Shown: positions 9,571 through 19,604, counted from the stretch's first letter. The stretch: 64,000 bases of DNA from CAWEWH01 sp963812775 (GCA_963812775.1 CAWEWH010000008.1:186001-250000); one strand, 5' to 3'. Notes: generated by a model not told the origin, from the letters alone. A program made the numbers and translations.

Positions 9571-10516
9571 CACGTCAACGATCCCCGCCAAGCGCCGACG
9601 CCCAGCACGTGCTCGACCAGGAGCGCCGCGAACAGCACGAAGAGATAAAGGATCGAGAAGCCGAAGAGCTGCCGCGCCGCCCGCATGCCCGCCTCGCCGT
9701 GGCGGCGGGCGAAGACGCGCACCGCAAGCCCCGATCATGGCAAGCCCGGCGAGCGCCGCGACGGCGCCATAGAGCGGTCCGGCGAAGCCGAGGAGGGCGG
9801 GCGCGAGGCCGCACGGCACGAGGACGAGCGTGTAGCCGAGAATCTGCCGGCGCGTCGCGTCGGGGCCGGCGACATTGGGCAGCATGGGGATGCCGGCGCG
9901 CGCGTAGTCGGACGACCTGACCAGCGCCAGCGCCCAGAAATGCGGCGGCGTCCACAGGAAGATGATGAGCGCCAGGACGGCCGTCTCGAGGCCGACGCTG
10001 CCGGTCACCGCTGCCTCGCCGATCATCGGCGGGAAGGCGCCGGCGGCGCCGCCGATGACGATGTTCTGGGCCGTCGCGCGCTTCAGCCACATCGAGTAGA
10101 TGACGGCGTAGAAGAAGATCGTGAAGGCGAGGAAGGCCGCCGCAAAGGCGTTGCTGGCGAGATAGAGAAACGACCACGGAGCCGACGGCCAGCGTCAGGC
10201 CGAAGGCCAGCGCCTCGCCGGGTGCGATGCGGCCGGCCGGGATCGGCCGCCGGCAGGTGCGTGTCATGCGCGCGTCGATGTCGGCATCCCACCACATGTT
10301 GAGCGCGCCCGAGGCGCCGGCCCCGACCGCGATCGCGATGAGCGACGCGCAGGCGAGCACGGGATGCAGATGGCCGTGCGCCACCACCATGCCGACCAGC
10401 GCCGTGAACACGACGAGCGACATGACCCGCGGCTTGAGCAGGGTCACGAAATCGCCGGCCTCGGCGGTCGAGACGGCGGGCCTGGCGACGGGCGCCGTGC
10501 CCGCCCTGTCAGCCAT
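9570..10516 (-). CDS. ctaB: protoheme IX farnesyltransferase (two frameshifts)
   Basis: Makes heme O from heme B by adding a farnesyl group; it is a UbiA-type membrane prenyltransferase. The substrate-binding motif is NMWWDADIDARMTRTCRRP, and the second conserved region is IFLWTPPHFWALAL. Two extra bases break the frame: at 10177-10178 (a Ser codon with both C and G) and within a run of C at about 9730. Corrected, the product has 314 residues and ends VLGVGAWRGSLT. It lies downstream of coxA in the oxidase cluster. Confidence 0.92.
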
Positions 10517-10597
10517 GCCTTCGGCGCATCATCGTCATGTCGATCGCTCGTTGGCGAAGCCCCGGCCGCGGCGAGGGCTTCGAATTCATGGCTACGC

Positions 10598-12216
10598 TCA
10601 GTGGTCGGAGCCGGTGATGCGCGGCAAAGTGTTGAACTGGTGGAAGGGCGGCGGCGACGACAGCGTCCATTCCAGCGTCGTCGCGCCTTCGCCCCATGGG
10701 CTGTCGGCCGCCTGCTGCTTGCGCGCGAAGGCGGTGAAGATGCCGTAGAAGAAGACGACGAGCCCGAAGGCGAAGAGATAGGCGCCGAGCGAGGCGACGA
10801 GGTGCCAGCCGGCATAAGCGGCCGGGTAATCCACGTAGTGGCGCGGCATGCCGGCGAGGCCCAGGAAGTGCATCGGGAAGAACAGCACGTTGGAGCCGAT
10901 GAAGGCGATCCAGAAATGCGTCTTGCCGATCCAGTCCGGGATGATGTAGCCGGTCATCTTCGGGAACCAGTAGTACCAGCCGGCGAAAATGCCGAACACG
11001 GCGCCGAGCGACAGCACGTAGTGGAAATGCGCCACCACGTAGTAGGTGTCGTGGAGCTCGCGATCGACGCCGGCATTGGCGAGGACGACGCCGGTGACGC
11101 CGCCCACCGTGAACAGGAAGATGAAGCCGATGCGCCCACAGCATCGGCGCCGCCAGGCGGATCGAGCCGCCCCACATGGTGGCGATCCACGAGAAGATCT
11201 TCACGCCGGTCGGCACGGCGATGACCATGGTGGCGAACACGAAATAGCGCTGCGTGTCGAGCGACAGGCCGACCGTGTACATGTGGTGCGCCCACACGAC
11301 GAAGCCGACGCCGCCGATGGCCACCATGGCATAGGCCATGCCGAGATAGCCGAAGATCGGCTTGCGCGAGAACGTCGCCACGATGTGGCTGACGATGCCG
11401 AAGGCCGGCAGGATCATGATGTAGACTTCGGGATGGCCGAAGAACCAGAACAGGTGCTGGAACAGGATCGGATCGCCGCCGCCGGCCGGATCGAAGAACG
11501 TCGTGCCGAAATTGCGGTCGGTCAGCAGCATGGTGATGGCGCCGGCCAGCACCGGCAGCGCCAGGAGCAGGAGGCCGGCCGTCACCAGGATCGACCAGGC
11601 GAACAGCGGCATCTTGTGCAGCGTCATGCCGGGGGCGCGCATGTTGAGGATGGTGACGATGAAGTTGATCGCCCCGAGGATCGAGCCGGCGCCGGCCGTG
11701 TGCAGCGCCAGGATGCCGAAATCGACGGCCGGGCCGGGATGGCCCGACGTTGAGAGCGGCGGATAGACGGTCCAGCCGGTGCCGGCTCCGTCGGTGTTGG
11801 CGCCGGGCACGAACATCGACGTGAACAGCAGGAGGAAGCCGCCCGTCGTCAGCCAGAACGACAGGTTGTTCATGCGCGGGAAGGCCATGTCGGGCGCGCC
11901 GATCATCAGCGGCACGAACCAGTTGCCGAAGCCGCCGATGAGCGCCGGCATGATGACGAAGAACACCATGATCAGGCCGTGGCCGGTGACCACGACGTTG
12001 TAGGCCTGGCCGTTGGCGAAAATCTGCAGGTCCGGCTGCCTGCAGCTCGATGCGCATCAGGATCGACAGGAAGGCGCCGACGATGCCGGCGCCCAGCGCG
12101 AACAGGAGATAGAGCGTGCCGATGTCCTTGTGGTTGGTGGAGAACAGCCAGCGGCGCAGGCCACGCGGCGTGCCGTGGGCGTGGTCGTCGGCGTGGGCGG
12201 CGTGGGTCGAAGCCAT
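10598..12216 (-). CDS. coxA: cytochrome c oxidase subunit I (two frameshifts)
   Basis: The catalytic subunit of aa3 oxidase, with twelve helices, hemes a and a3 and CuB. Clear landmarks are LRRWLFSTNHKDIGTLYL, GHGLIMVFFVIMPALIGGFG, the WFFGHPEVYIMILPAFG loop with the cross-linked His-Tyr pair, HHMYTVGL and HDTYYVVAHFHYVLS. One extra base at 12036-12037 (Ala, A and G) and one at 11132-11133 (Ala, G and C) break the frame. Corrected it has 538 residues. The ATG at 12216 follows GAGGAG at the right spacing, 27 bases after the coxB stop. Confidence 0.96.
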
Positions 12217-12242
12217 GGGCAGCTCCTCGATCGTCTTTCGCG

Positions 12243-13158
12243 TCAGCGGGCGGTCGTCTCGCCGCCCGCCACCCTGACCGGGGCGGGATCGGACGCTGCG
12301 AACTTCTTCTTCGCGTCGGCGAGCCAGGCGGCGTAGGCGGCCTCGCTGACGACGCGGATGTTGATGGGCATGTAGGCGTGCTGGTCGCCGCAGATCTGCG
12401 AGCATTGGCCGTGGAAGATGCCTTCCTTCTCGGCTTTGAACCAGGTCTCGTTGAGCCGGCCCGGCACGGCGTCGAGCTTAAGCCCGAAGGCCGGCATCGG
12501 CGAAGCGCATGGATCACGTCGGTCGACGGTGACCTGAACCTTCACGATCTTGTTGATCGGGACGACCATCGGCTCGTCGGCGCTGAGCAGCCAGGTCTGG
12601 CCGGCCTTGAGCTTGTCCCTGTCGATCAGCTTCGACGCGAAGGTGAAGCCTTCGTCAGCCGCGACCGGCGACTTCTGGGCAGGGTCCGCCTTGGCGCCAC
12701 CCTGGTCGGACGGATAGGTGTACGACCAGTACCACTGGCTGCCTGTCGCCTTCACGACCACGTCCGCCTTGCGGGATGACGAGCTGCTCCTTGAGGATGC
12801 GGAAGGACGGAATGGCGATGACGACGAGGATCAGCACCGGGATGACCGTCCAGGCGACTTCGAGCAGCGAGTTGTGCGTCGTCCTGGTCGGCACCGGATT
12901 GCGCGTCTCGTTGAAGCGCACCATCACGTAGATGAGCAAGCCGAGGACGAAGAGGGTGATGATCGTGATGATCCACAGCAGGAAGTCATGGAACGAGTGG
13001 ACCGCCTCGGCGCCTTGGCTCGCCAATTCCTGCAGGCCGAGCTGCCAGGGCTTTGGCGCCCCGAGCTGCGCCAGGGCCTCGCCGGCCGTCGTGTGAATCA
13101 GTGCGGCGGAAGCCGCCAGCGTCGCAAAAATCCGAAAGCGAAAAGCCGCGAATTGCAT
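12243..13158 (-). CDS. coxB: cytochrome c oxidase subunit II (four frameshifts)
   Basis: Carries the CuA centre that receives electrons from cytochrome c. An N-terminal signal sequence is followed by two helices and the periplasmic cupredoxin domain; the CuA ligands are in HGQCSQICGDQHAYM, and SQWYWSY is the conserved aromatic region. Four extra bases are present (12498, 12505, 12527 and 12768), each at a third codon position and each pairing two synonymous bases. Removing all four gives exactly 303 residues. The ATG at 13158 begins the signal sequence, but GAGG lies immediately before it, too close to be an ideal binding site, so the start is not certain. Confidence 0.93.
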
Positions 13159-13320
13159 CCTCGTCCAGAGCCCCCGTGTCTCTCTGCATGACGGGGTACA
13201 CGCCAAGCCCGCTCTCGTGCGGTCCCCCAACTTGGCTCACGCCGCACCCGCCATCGTGGAGGCTGAAAGACCACAATGGCGGGCAGCGTGCAACTTGGCG
13301 CGAAGAGGCGTTTGTGCGGC

Positions 13321-13349
13321 ATATAAGCGCGAGAGTTTCGCGCCGCAAA
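13321..13349 (-). promoter_or_regulatory. candidate coxB promoter with an operator-like inverted repeat
   Basis: On the minus strand, TTTGCG is followed after 17 bases by TTATAT, a fair -35/-10 pair. The spacer is a perfect inverted repeat with six-base arms (GCGCGA and TCGCGC around AACTC), as an operator would be. It lies 163 bases upstream of the coxB start in the 310-base divergent gap. No other strong signal was seen for coxB. Confidence 0.4.
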
Positions 13350-13393
13350 GCCAAGCGCCGCCTAGCGTTTCGCGCCGCGCGCGGCGGCTGTTC

Positions 13394-13422
13394 TTGACAG
13401 CTCCGGCGCGCCATGATCCGAC
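13394..13422 (+). promoter_or_regulatory. weak candidate promoter for the IalB-like gene
   Basis: TTGACA is a perfect -35 hexamer at 13394-13399, but the -10 position holds only TCCGAC at 17 bases. It lies about 70 bases before the IalB-like start. This is the only sigma70-like box seen on this strand in the gap. Confidence 0.3.
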
Positions 13423-13468
13423 ACCAAGCGTGCCCCTGGGGGACGGGGCTTGCGCCCGATTCGGACCA

Positions 13469-14035
13469 ATGGACATGGCCATCGTCGAGCGTGCCGCCGG
13501 CCGCCGCAGCGCTGAGCGCCTCGCGAGGGCCGCCTTCGCGGCTTTGAGTATCGTGCTCCCGGCGACACGCGCCGCTTCCCAGGAGGCGCCCAAGGCGCCC
13601 GACGCCAAGGTCGAAGCTGCGGGAAAGTCGTTCGGCGACTGGCGGCTGCGCTGCGAGGTGCCGTCCGGCTCGACGGGCGAGCAATGCGCCCTGATGCAGA
13701 CCATCGTTGCCGAGGATCACCCCGATCTGACGCTGATCGTCGCCGTGCGCCTGGTCGGCGGCAAGCTGAGGCTTCTGCGCGTCGTGACGCCGCTCGGCGT
13801 GCTGCTGCTGCGCGGCCTCGGGCTGAAGATCGACGCGACCGACATGGGCAAGGCGAGCTTCACCCGCTGCCTGGCCGACGGCTGCGTCGCCGACGTCGAA
13901 ATGGATGACACCTTGGCCGATTTGCTTAAAAAAGGCCAAGTCGCAACGTTCATCATCTTCCGGACCCCCGAGGAGGGGATCGGCATACCGGTGTCCCTGC
14001 AGGGTTTCGGCGATGGCATGGAGGCGTTGCGCTGA
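13469..14035 (+). CDS. invasion-associated locus B (IalB)-like exported protein
   Basis: A 188-residue protein with a signal peptide (LARAAFAALSIVLPATRAASQ). The mature part has the IalB-family pattern: KSFGDWRLRCEV, a second cysteine in EQCALMQTI, then a hydrophobic strand and TRCLADGCVADVEMDD with the second cysteine pair. In Bartonella IalB affects invasion of red cells; in free-living relatives the role is unknown. The start at 13469 (MDMAIVERAAG) lies just before the signal peptide; ATG 13475 is also possible. It is divergent from coxB. Confidence 0.75.
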   Translation: MDMAIVERAAGRRSAERLARAAFAALSIVLPATRAASQEAPKAPDAKVEAAGKSFGDWRLRCEVPSGSTGEQCALMQTIVAEDHPDLTLIVAVRLVGGKLRLLRVVTPLGVLLLRGLGLKIDATDMGKASFTRCLADGCVADVEMDDTLADLLKKGQVATFIIFRTPEEGIGIPVSLQGFGDGMEALR

Positions 14036-14072
14036 CAGCGGTAGACTGAGCCAACAGAGGATCGACCCAGTC

Positions 14073-14711
14073 ATGCGTACGAGATCGATACGCGCATCAT
14101 CCAAGGCCGCAGCCGCGCTCAAGGCCGCAGCCGCGCTCGCCTTGTGGGCGGCGGTCGCTGGCACAGGGGCCGCAAAGGCGGATTTCCTCGACGACCTTGC
14201 CTCGCCCTTCAAGCGAATGTTCCAATCGGCGCCTCCGACCGCCATCGTCTCCACCAAGACGACCGAGGACAACAACGTCGATTGCCGCGTCGAGGTCATC
14301 AACGGCGCGGCGGCGGTGCGCGTCTATGCCGGGGCTGCCGGTGACAGCGGCGCGCTGCGCCACCAGATTTCCATCGCCGACGCGGCGAGCGAGTGCACGC
14401 TGACGCCGGCAGGCAACATCGTGGCGCGTGTCGGCATCGCCGGCCGCGCCTTGCTCGGCCCCGCCGGTGCCGCCGGCACCTTCACGGCGCCCGTCACGCT
14501 TCTGGTGAAGCGCGGCGAAGCGGTTGTGGCGCGCCGCGTCCGCCCCGTTTCGGTGGCCATCCCGCCGACCGGCCAGCAGGCCGCCTTCTCGTTCGTCGAG
14601 GAGGGCATCGCCGTGCCGCCGGGATCGGGCGACCTCAGCATCGAGGCCGGCATCGGCACCTTGCCGGGCGGGCCGGACGACAAGCAGCAGGCCAAGAAGA
14701 AGCGCCGTTGA
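14073..14711 (+). CDS. exported protein of unknown function
   Basis: A 212-residue protein I do not recognise. A signal peptide (ending GTGAAKADF) precedes a mature part that is low in aromatic residues, holds two cysteines (VDCRVEV and SECTLTP), and ends with a basic tail (KQQAKKKRR). Within the signal peptide a perfect 18-bp tandem duplication (14103-14120 and 14121-14138) doubles the segment KAAAAL. The gene starts 38 bases after the IalB-like gene and precedes the glycine riboswitch. Confidence 0.65.
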   Translation: MRTRSIRASSKAAAALKAAAALALWAAVAGTGAAKADFLDDLASPFKRMFQSAPPTAIVSTKTTEDNNVDCRVEVINGAAAVRVYAGAAGDSGALRHQISIADAASECTLTPAGNIVARVGIAGRALLGPAGAAGTFTAPVTLLVKRGEAVVARRVRPVSVAIPPTGQQAAFSFVEEGIAVPPGSGDLSIEAGIGTLPGGPDDKQQAKKKRR

Positions 14712-14740
14712 TAAGGCCTCAAGGCCACGCTTCGCCCGAT

Positions 14741-14767
14741 TGACTTCGGGGCTCGACCCCCTATCAC
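14741..14767 (+). promoter_or_regulatory. candidate promoter of the gcv operon
   Basis: TTGACT at 14741-14746 and TATCAC at 14762-14767, about 20 bases before the riboswitch begins. The spacing of 15 is shorter than ideal. The segment between contains GGGGCTCGACCCC, which can form a small hairpin and could instead end transcription of the upstream gene. Confidence 0.4.
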
Positions 14768-14789
14768 TTGACGATAGCCGTCGATCCCC

Positions 14790-14998
14790 GCGGAAGAGAC
14801 CGGGTCCTGGACCCGGCGCCGAAGGCGCAACCGCCCCGGAAACGCTCAGGCCGAAGGACCGCGCGGGAGCTGGCACTCTGGAAAGCGGCGGACGCCGTTG
14901 TCGCGCCCACCGACGGGGGTAACCTGGGCACGCTACGGACCCTCGAGCGCCGCCTGGGGAAATCTCTCAGGTCCCGGGACAGAGGGGGCGCGGGAAGC
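14790..14998 (+). ncRNA. tandem glycine riboswitch
   Basis: Two glycine aptamers in a row upstream of gcvT. Aptamer 1 shows GCGCCGAAGGCGCAA, then GGAAACGCTCAGGC and GAAGGACCGCG. Aptamer 2 follows the linker ACTCTGGAAAGCGG and shows the ACCGACGGGGG loop, then GGGGAAATCTCTCAGGTCCC and GGGACAGAGGGG. These are the conserved core segments of the Rfam glycine class. Such tandem elements turn on glycine cleavage genes when glycine is abundant. Confidence 0.93.
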
Positions 14999-15044
14999 GG
15001 GCCGAGGGGCTCGATTCGCGCGTCCGCTCGACCCGAGGGCCCCG
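14999..15044 (+). promoter_or_regulatory. likely expression platform of the riboswitch
   Basis: Between the second aptamer and the gcvT ATG, the segment GGGCCGAGGGGCTCGA can pair with TCGACCCGAGGGCCC. The second strand contains the GAGGG binding site of gcvT. A hairpin here would hide the binding site, suggesting control of translation. There is no T-run, so a transcription terminator is less likely. Confidence 0.45.
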
Positions 15045-16201
15045 ATGGCTGACCCGACCGCCGACGAGCCGCTCAAGACGACGCCGCTCCATGGCCGCCA
15101 CGTCGCGGCTCGGCGCCCGCATGGTGCCGTTCGCCGGCTACGACATGCCGGTGCAGTACCCGACCGGCATCATCGCCGAGCACAACTGGACGCGCGCGCG
15201 CGCCGGCCTCTTCGACGTCTCGCATATGGGCCAGGCGTTTCTCGTCGGCCCCGATCATCGCGACGCACGGCGCTGGCGCGCTCGAGGCCCTGGTGCCGGC
15301 CGACATCCTCGACCTCGAGCCCGGCCGGCAGCGCTACTCGCAGCTCCTCAACGAGGACGGCGGCATCCTCGACGACCTGATGGTCAGCCGCCCGGCCGAG
15401 GCCGGCCGACGACGGCAGCGCTCATGCTCGTCGTCAACGCCGCCTGCAAGGACGCCGACTTCGCATCATCTCGAGATCAACCTGCCGGACAGCGTGAAGC
15501 TCGAGCGCGCCGACGACCGCGCGCTGCTCGCCTGCAGGGACCGCGGCGCGGCGGCCGTGCTGGCGCGCCACGCGCCGGGCGTCGCGGCGATGGCCTTCAT
15601 GGACGCGCGCGCCGATCGACGGTGGCGGCATCGCGGCGCACGTCTCGCGCTCCGGCTACACCGGCGAGGACGGCTACGAGATTTCCGTCGCCGGCCGACG
15701 CGCGGCCGCCGAGCTCTGGGACGCGCTCGCTCGCCGAGCCGGACGTGAAGCCGATCGGCCTCGGCGCGCGCGATTCGCTGCGGCTCGAGGCCGGGCTGTG
15801 CCTCTACGGCCACGACATCGACGCGACGACCTCGCCGGTCGAGGCGGGCCTCGGCCTGGTCGATCCAGAAGCGGCGGCGCGAGGAGGGCGGCTTTCCGGG
15901 CGCAGCGCGCATCCGCGCGAGATCGCCGACGGCACGCTCGCGCCTGCGCGTCGGCCTGAAGCCCGAGGGCCGCGCGCCGGCCCGCGAGGGCGCCGGCATC
16001 CTCGACGCGGCCGGCGAGCTCGTCGGCGACGGTCACCTCCGGCGGCTTCGGGCCGACGCGTCGGCGGCCCCGTCGCCATGGGCTATGTGGCGCGCGACTT
16101 CGCCGCCGTCGGCACGCCGCTCGAGCCTCGTCGTGCGCGACAAGCCGATCGCCGCCGAAGTCGTGCCGATGCCTTTCGCGCCGCACCGCTACAAACGCTG
16201 A
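15045..16201 (+). CDS. gcvT: glycine cleavage T protein, aminomethyltransferase (many indels)
   Basis: Transfers the methylene group from the lipoyl arm of GcvH to tetrahydrofolate. The beginning (LKTTPLHG, then GARMVPFAGYDMPVQYPTG) and the end (GGPVAMGYVARDF, VVPMPFAPHRYKR) are clear. In between the frame changes at least a dozen times. Each break that I resolved is an extra base at a third codon position, for example 15258-15259 (CAT/CAC) and 15265-15266 (ACG/ACC). Put back in frame it shows RAGLFDVSHMGQAFL, YSQLLNEDGGILDDLMV and YTGEDGYEISV, the normal GcvT order. I read it as an intact gene with a faulty consensus. Confidence 0.9.
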
Positions 16202-16228
16202 CGCGTGACCGCAACACCGGAGGCAGCG

Positions 16229-16606
16229 ATGACCATCCGCTACACCAAGGACCACGAATACATCCGCCTCGAAGGCGACACCGGCGTCGTCGGCATCACC
16301 GACTACGCCCAGCAGCAGCTCGGCGACGTGGTGTTCGTCGAGCTGCCGGAGGTCGGCAAGGTCGCGTCGCCAAGGGCGCGCGAGGCCGCCGTCGTCGAGA
16401 GCGTCAAGGCGGCGAGCGAGGTCTATGCGCCGGTCTCCGGCGAGGTCGTCGCGGTCAACGCCGAGCTCGAGGGCAGCGCCCGCCGCCGTCAACGAGGACC
16501 CGTCGGCAAGGGCTGGTTCCTGAAGCTCAAGGTCAAGAACCCGGCCGAGCTCGACGACCTCATGACCGAAGATCAGTACGTCGAATTCCTCAAGACGATC
16601 GCCTGA
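16229..16606 (+). CDS. gcvH: glycine cleavage H protein (indels inside)
   Basis: The lipoyl carrier of the glycine cleavage complex. The start MTIRYTKDHEYIRLEGD follows a good GGAGG site. DYAQQQLGDVVFVELPEVG and the lipoylation site ESVKAASEVYAPVSGEVV are complete. Around 16362-16380 extra bases lie in the K-G-A-E stretch before EAAVVESVK. Around 16475-16505 the expected SPAAVNEDP stretch is garbled by compensating indels, so the reading frame ends correctly with LMTEDQYVEFLKTIA. The length, about 125 residues, is normal. Confidence 0.92.
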   Translation: MTIRYTKDHEYIRLEGDTGVVGITDYAQQQLGDVVFVELPEVGKVASPRAREAAVVESVKAASEVYAPVSGEVVAVNAELEGSARRRQRGPVGKGWFLKLKVKNPAELDDLMTEDQYVEFLKTIA

Positions 16607-16638
16607 CTGAAGCCTGCATTCGAGATCTGGAGCCGACG

Positions 16639-18001
16639 ATGCGCTACCTGCCCCTCTCCGACGCCGACCGCGGCGAGATGCTGGCGCGCATCGGCGTCGC
16701 ATCGCATCGACGAGCTGTTCGCCGACGTCCCGCCGAAGATGCGCTGCTCAAGGGCTCGCTCGACCTGCCGCGCGCGCAAGGGCGAGCTCGAGGTCGAGCG
16801 CATGCTCGGCCGCCATGGCGGCCAAGAACATCGCCGCCGCCTCGGTGCCGTTCTTCGTCGGCGCCGGCGCCTACAAGCACCACGTGCCGGCGACCGTCGA
16901 CCACCTCATCCAGCGCTCCGAGTTCCTGACCAGCTACACGCCCTACCAGCCGGAGATCGCCCAGGGCACGCTGCAATATCTGTTCGAGTTCCAGACCCAG
17001 GTCGCGGCGCTCACCGGCATGGAGGTCGCCAACGCCTCGATGTATGACGGCTCGACCGGCACGCGCCGAGGCGGTGCTGATGGCGCATCGGCGTCACCAA
17101 GCGCCGCAAGGCGGTGCTCTCCGGCGGGCTGCATCCGCACTACGCGCGAGGTGGTGCGCACCCTCTCGCGCATGGCCGGCGACGAGGTCGTGACGCCTGC
17201 GCGCCCGACGTCGACGGCGGGCGAGGACCTCATCGCCGCGATCGACGACACGCGTCTCCTGCGTCGTCGTGCAGACGCCCGACGTCTTCGGCAATCTGCG
17301 CGATCTCGCGGCCGATCGCCGAGAAGGCCCACAAGCACGGCGCGCTGCTCGTCGCCGTCGTTCACCGAGGCCGTGTCGCTCGGCCTCGTCGACGCCGCCC
17401 GGCGCGATGGGCGCCGACATCGTCGTCGGCGAGGGCCAGTCGATCGGCAACGCGCTGATCTTCGGCGGCCCCTATGTCGGCCTCTTCGCCACGCGCGCAG
17501 AAATTCGTGCGCCAGATGCCGGGCCGGCTCTGCGGCGAGACCGTCGATGCCGACGGCCGGCGCGGCTTCGTGCTGACGCTGTCGACGCGCGAGCAGCACA
17601 TCCGCCGCGAGAAGGCGACGTCGAACATCTGCACCAATTCGGGCCTCTGCGTGCTCGCCTTCACCATCCACATGACGCTGCTCGGCGAGGCGGGCCTGCG
17701 GCGGCTCGCGCGAATCAACCACGCCAACGCCGTGAAGCTCGCCGACGCGCTCGCAGCCGGTGCCGGGCGTCGAGGTCGCTCAACGACGACCTTCTTCAAC
17801 GAGTTCACGCTGCAGCTGCCGAAGCCCGCCGCGCGCGGTCGTCGAGGCGCTGGCCGAGCAAGGGCGTGCTCGGCGGCGTGCCGGTCTCGCGGCTCCTGCC
17901 GGGCGCCGGGCTCGACGATCTGCTCATCGTCGCCTCCACCGAGGTGAACACCGACGAGGACCGCGCCGCCTTCGTCGCCGCGCCTGAAGGAGGTGCTGTG
18001 A
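16639..18001 (+). CDS. gcvPA: glycine dehydrogenase (decarboxylating) subunit 1 (many indels)
   Basis: One half of the split P protein, the pyridoxal phosphate enzyme that decarboxylates glycine. The correct frame can be followed through MRYLPLSDADRGEML, NIAAASVPFFVGAGAYKHH, SYTPYQPEIAQGTLQYLFEF, FGGPYVGLFATR and STREQHIRREKATSNICTN to the end at TGA 17999-18001. At least fifteen extra bases break it. Nearly all are third-position pairs such as GCG plus C before AAG (LPRAKGE), ACG plus C before GCC (GTAEAV), and GCC plus G before CCC (DAPGAMGA). Its stop overlaps the gcvPB start (TGATG). Confidence 0.9.
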
Positions 18002-19580
18002 TGCTGAACCGTCAGGGCCGCCCCACCGACGCCGCGGCGCCGGCGACATCGACGGCGCACGCGACCTTCACCGGCAACCGCGCGCTGATGCAGGAGGAGC
18101 CGCTGCTCTTCGAGATCGGCGACGTCGAGACGACCGGCGTCGATCTCGACGAGCCCGGCGCCGTTCACGCCGCGCCTCGGCGAGCTCGCGCGCAAGGAGC
18201 CGCATCGGCCTGCCCGGCCTCTCCGAGCCCGAGACGATGCGCCACTACGTGCGCCTGTCGCAGAAGAACTACGCCATCGACACCGGGCTCTTCCCGCTCG
18301 GCTCCTGCACCATGAAGCACAATCCGCGCCTCAACGAGAAGATGGCGCGGCTGCCCGGCTTCGGCGACATCCATCCGCTGCAGCCGGTCTCCACCGTGCA
18401 GGGCGCGCTCGAGCTGATGCACGAGCTGGCGCGCTGGCTGCTGACGCTCACCGGCATGCCGGCCGTGGCGCTGTCGCCCAAGGCCGGCGCGCACGGCGAG
18501 CTCTGCGGCATGATGGCGATCAAGGCCGCGATCGCGGCCAAGGGCGAGGGCGCGACCGCGCACGTCGTGCTGGTGCCGGAATCGGCGCACGGCACCAACC
18601 CGGCCACCGCCGCGCTCATCGGCTTCACCGTGAAGTCGGTGCCGGCGCGCGCCGACGGCACCGTGCATGTCGACGACGTGAAGGCGCTGCTCGGCCCCGA
18701 CGTCGCCGCGATCATGCTGACCAACCCCAACACCTGCGGCCTGTTCGAGCCGGAGGTCGTCGAGATCGCCGCCGCCGTGCACGCGGCCGGCGCCTACTTC
18801 TACTGCGACGGCGCCAACTTCAACGCCATCGTCGGCAAGGCGCGGCCCGGCGACCTCGGCGTCGACGCCATGCACATCAACCTGCACAAGACCTTCTCGA
18901 CGCCGCATGGCGGCGGCGGGCCGGGCGCCGGCCCGGTGGTGCTGTCGGAGCGCCTGGCGCCGTTCGCGCCGCTGCCCTTCGTGCGCCGCGACGGCGAGCG
19001 CTTCGCGCTCGTCGAGCATGCGCAGGACGCCGACGGCGCAGCCGTTCGGCCGCATCACCGCCTTCCACGGCCAGATGGGCATGTTCGTGCGCGCCCTCGC
19101 CTACATGCTGTCGCACGGCGCGCGACGGCATGCGGCAGGCGTCGGAGGACGCGGTGCTCAACGCCAACTACATCCGCGCCGGCCTCGCCGACCTGATGTC
19201 GCTGCCCTTCGGCGACCAGCCCTGCATGCACGAGGTCGCTGTTCGACGATCGCCTGGCTCAAGGACACCGGCGTCACCACGCTCGACTTCGCCAAGGCGA
19301 TGATCGACGAGGGCTACCACCCGATGACGATGTATTTCCCGCTCGTCGTGCACGGCGCCATGCTGATCGAGCCGACGGAATCGGAATCGAAGGCCTCGCT
19401 CGACCTGTTCATCGCGACGCTGCGCGACCTCGCCCTCGCGGCGAAGCGCGGCGAGACGCGAGCGCTTCACCGGCGCGCCCTATCACGCGCCGCGCCGCCG
19501 CCTCGACGAGACGCGCGCCGCCCGCCAGCCGGTGCTGCGCTGGACGCCGCCGCGCGCCGCTCGCCGAGGCGGCGGAGTAG
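18001..19580 (+). CDS. gcvPB: glycine dehydrogenase (decarboxylating) subunit 2 (several indels)
   Basis: The second half of the P protein, which carries the cofactor lysine in MHINLHKTFSTPHGGGG. RHYVRLSQKNYAIDTG, GSCTMKHNPRLNEKMA, ESAHGTNPATAAL and CDGANFNAIVG are all complete in the central part, which is free of indels from about 18230 to 19030. Extra bases lie at both ends, for example at 19122-19123 (Ala, G and C) in SHGADGMRQ and near 19475, always at third codon positions where resolvable. The corrected C-terminus reads LRWTPPRPLAEAAE before TAG 19578-19580. Confidence 0.92.
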
Positions 19581-19604
19581 GCGGCGGCTGCCCAAGTCAG
19601 GCTG

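Noticed and set aside
13159..13468. A small gene between coxB and the IalB-like gene
   Set aside because: The frame is open upstream of the IalB-like start, but it codes Arg-rich low-complexity sequence with no binding site and contains the probable coxB promoter.
14741..14765. Rho-independent terminator after the gene at 14073
   Set aside because: The GGGGCTCGACCCC hairpin has only four-base arms and no T-run. It is listed within the candidate gcv promoter instead.
15045..19580. Decayed gcv pseudogenes
   Set aside because: The extra bases lie at third codon positions and keep the encoded residues; a pseudogene would collect changes at all positions and real stops. The catalytic motifs are all present.
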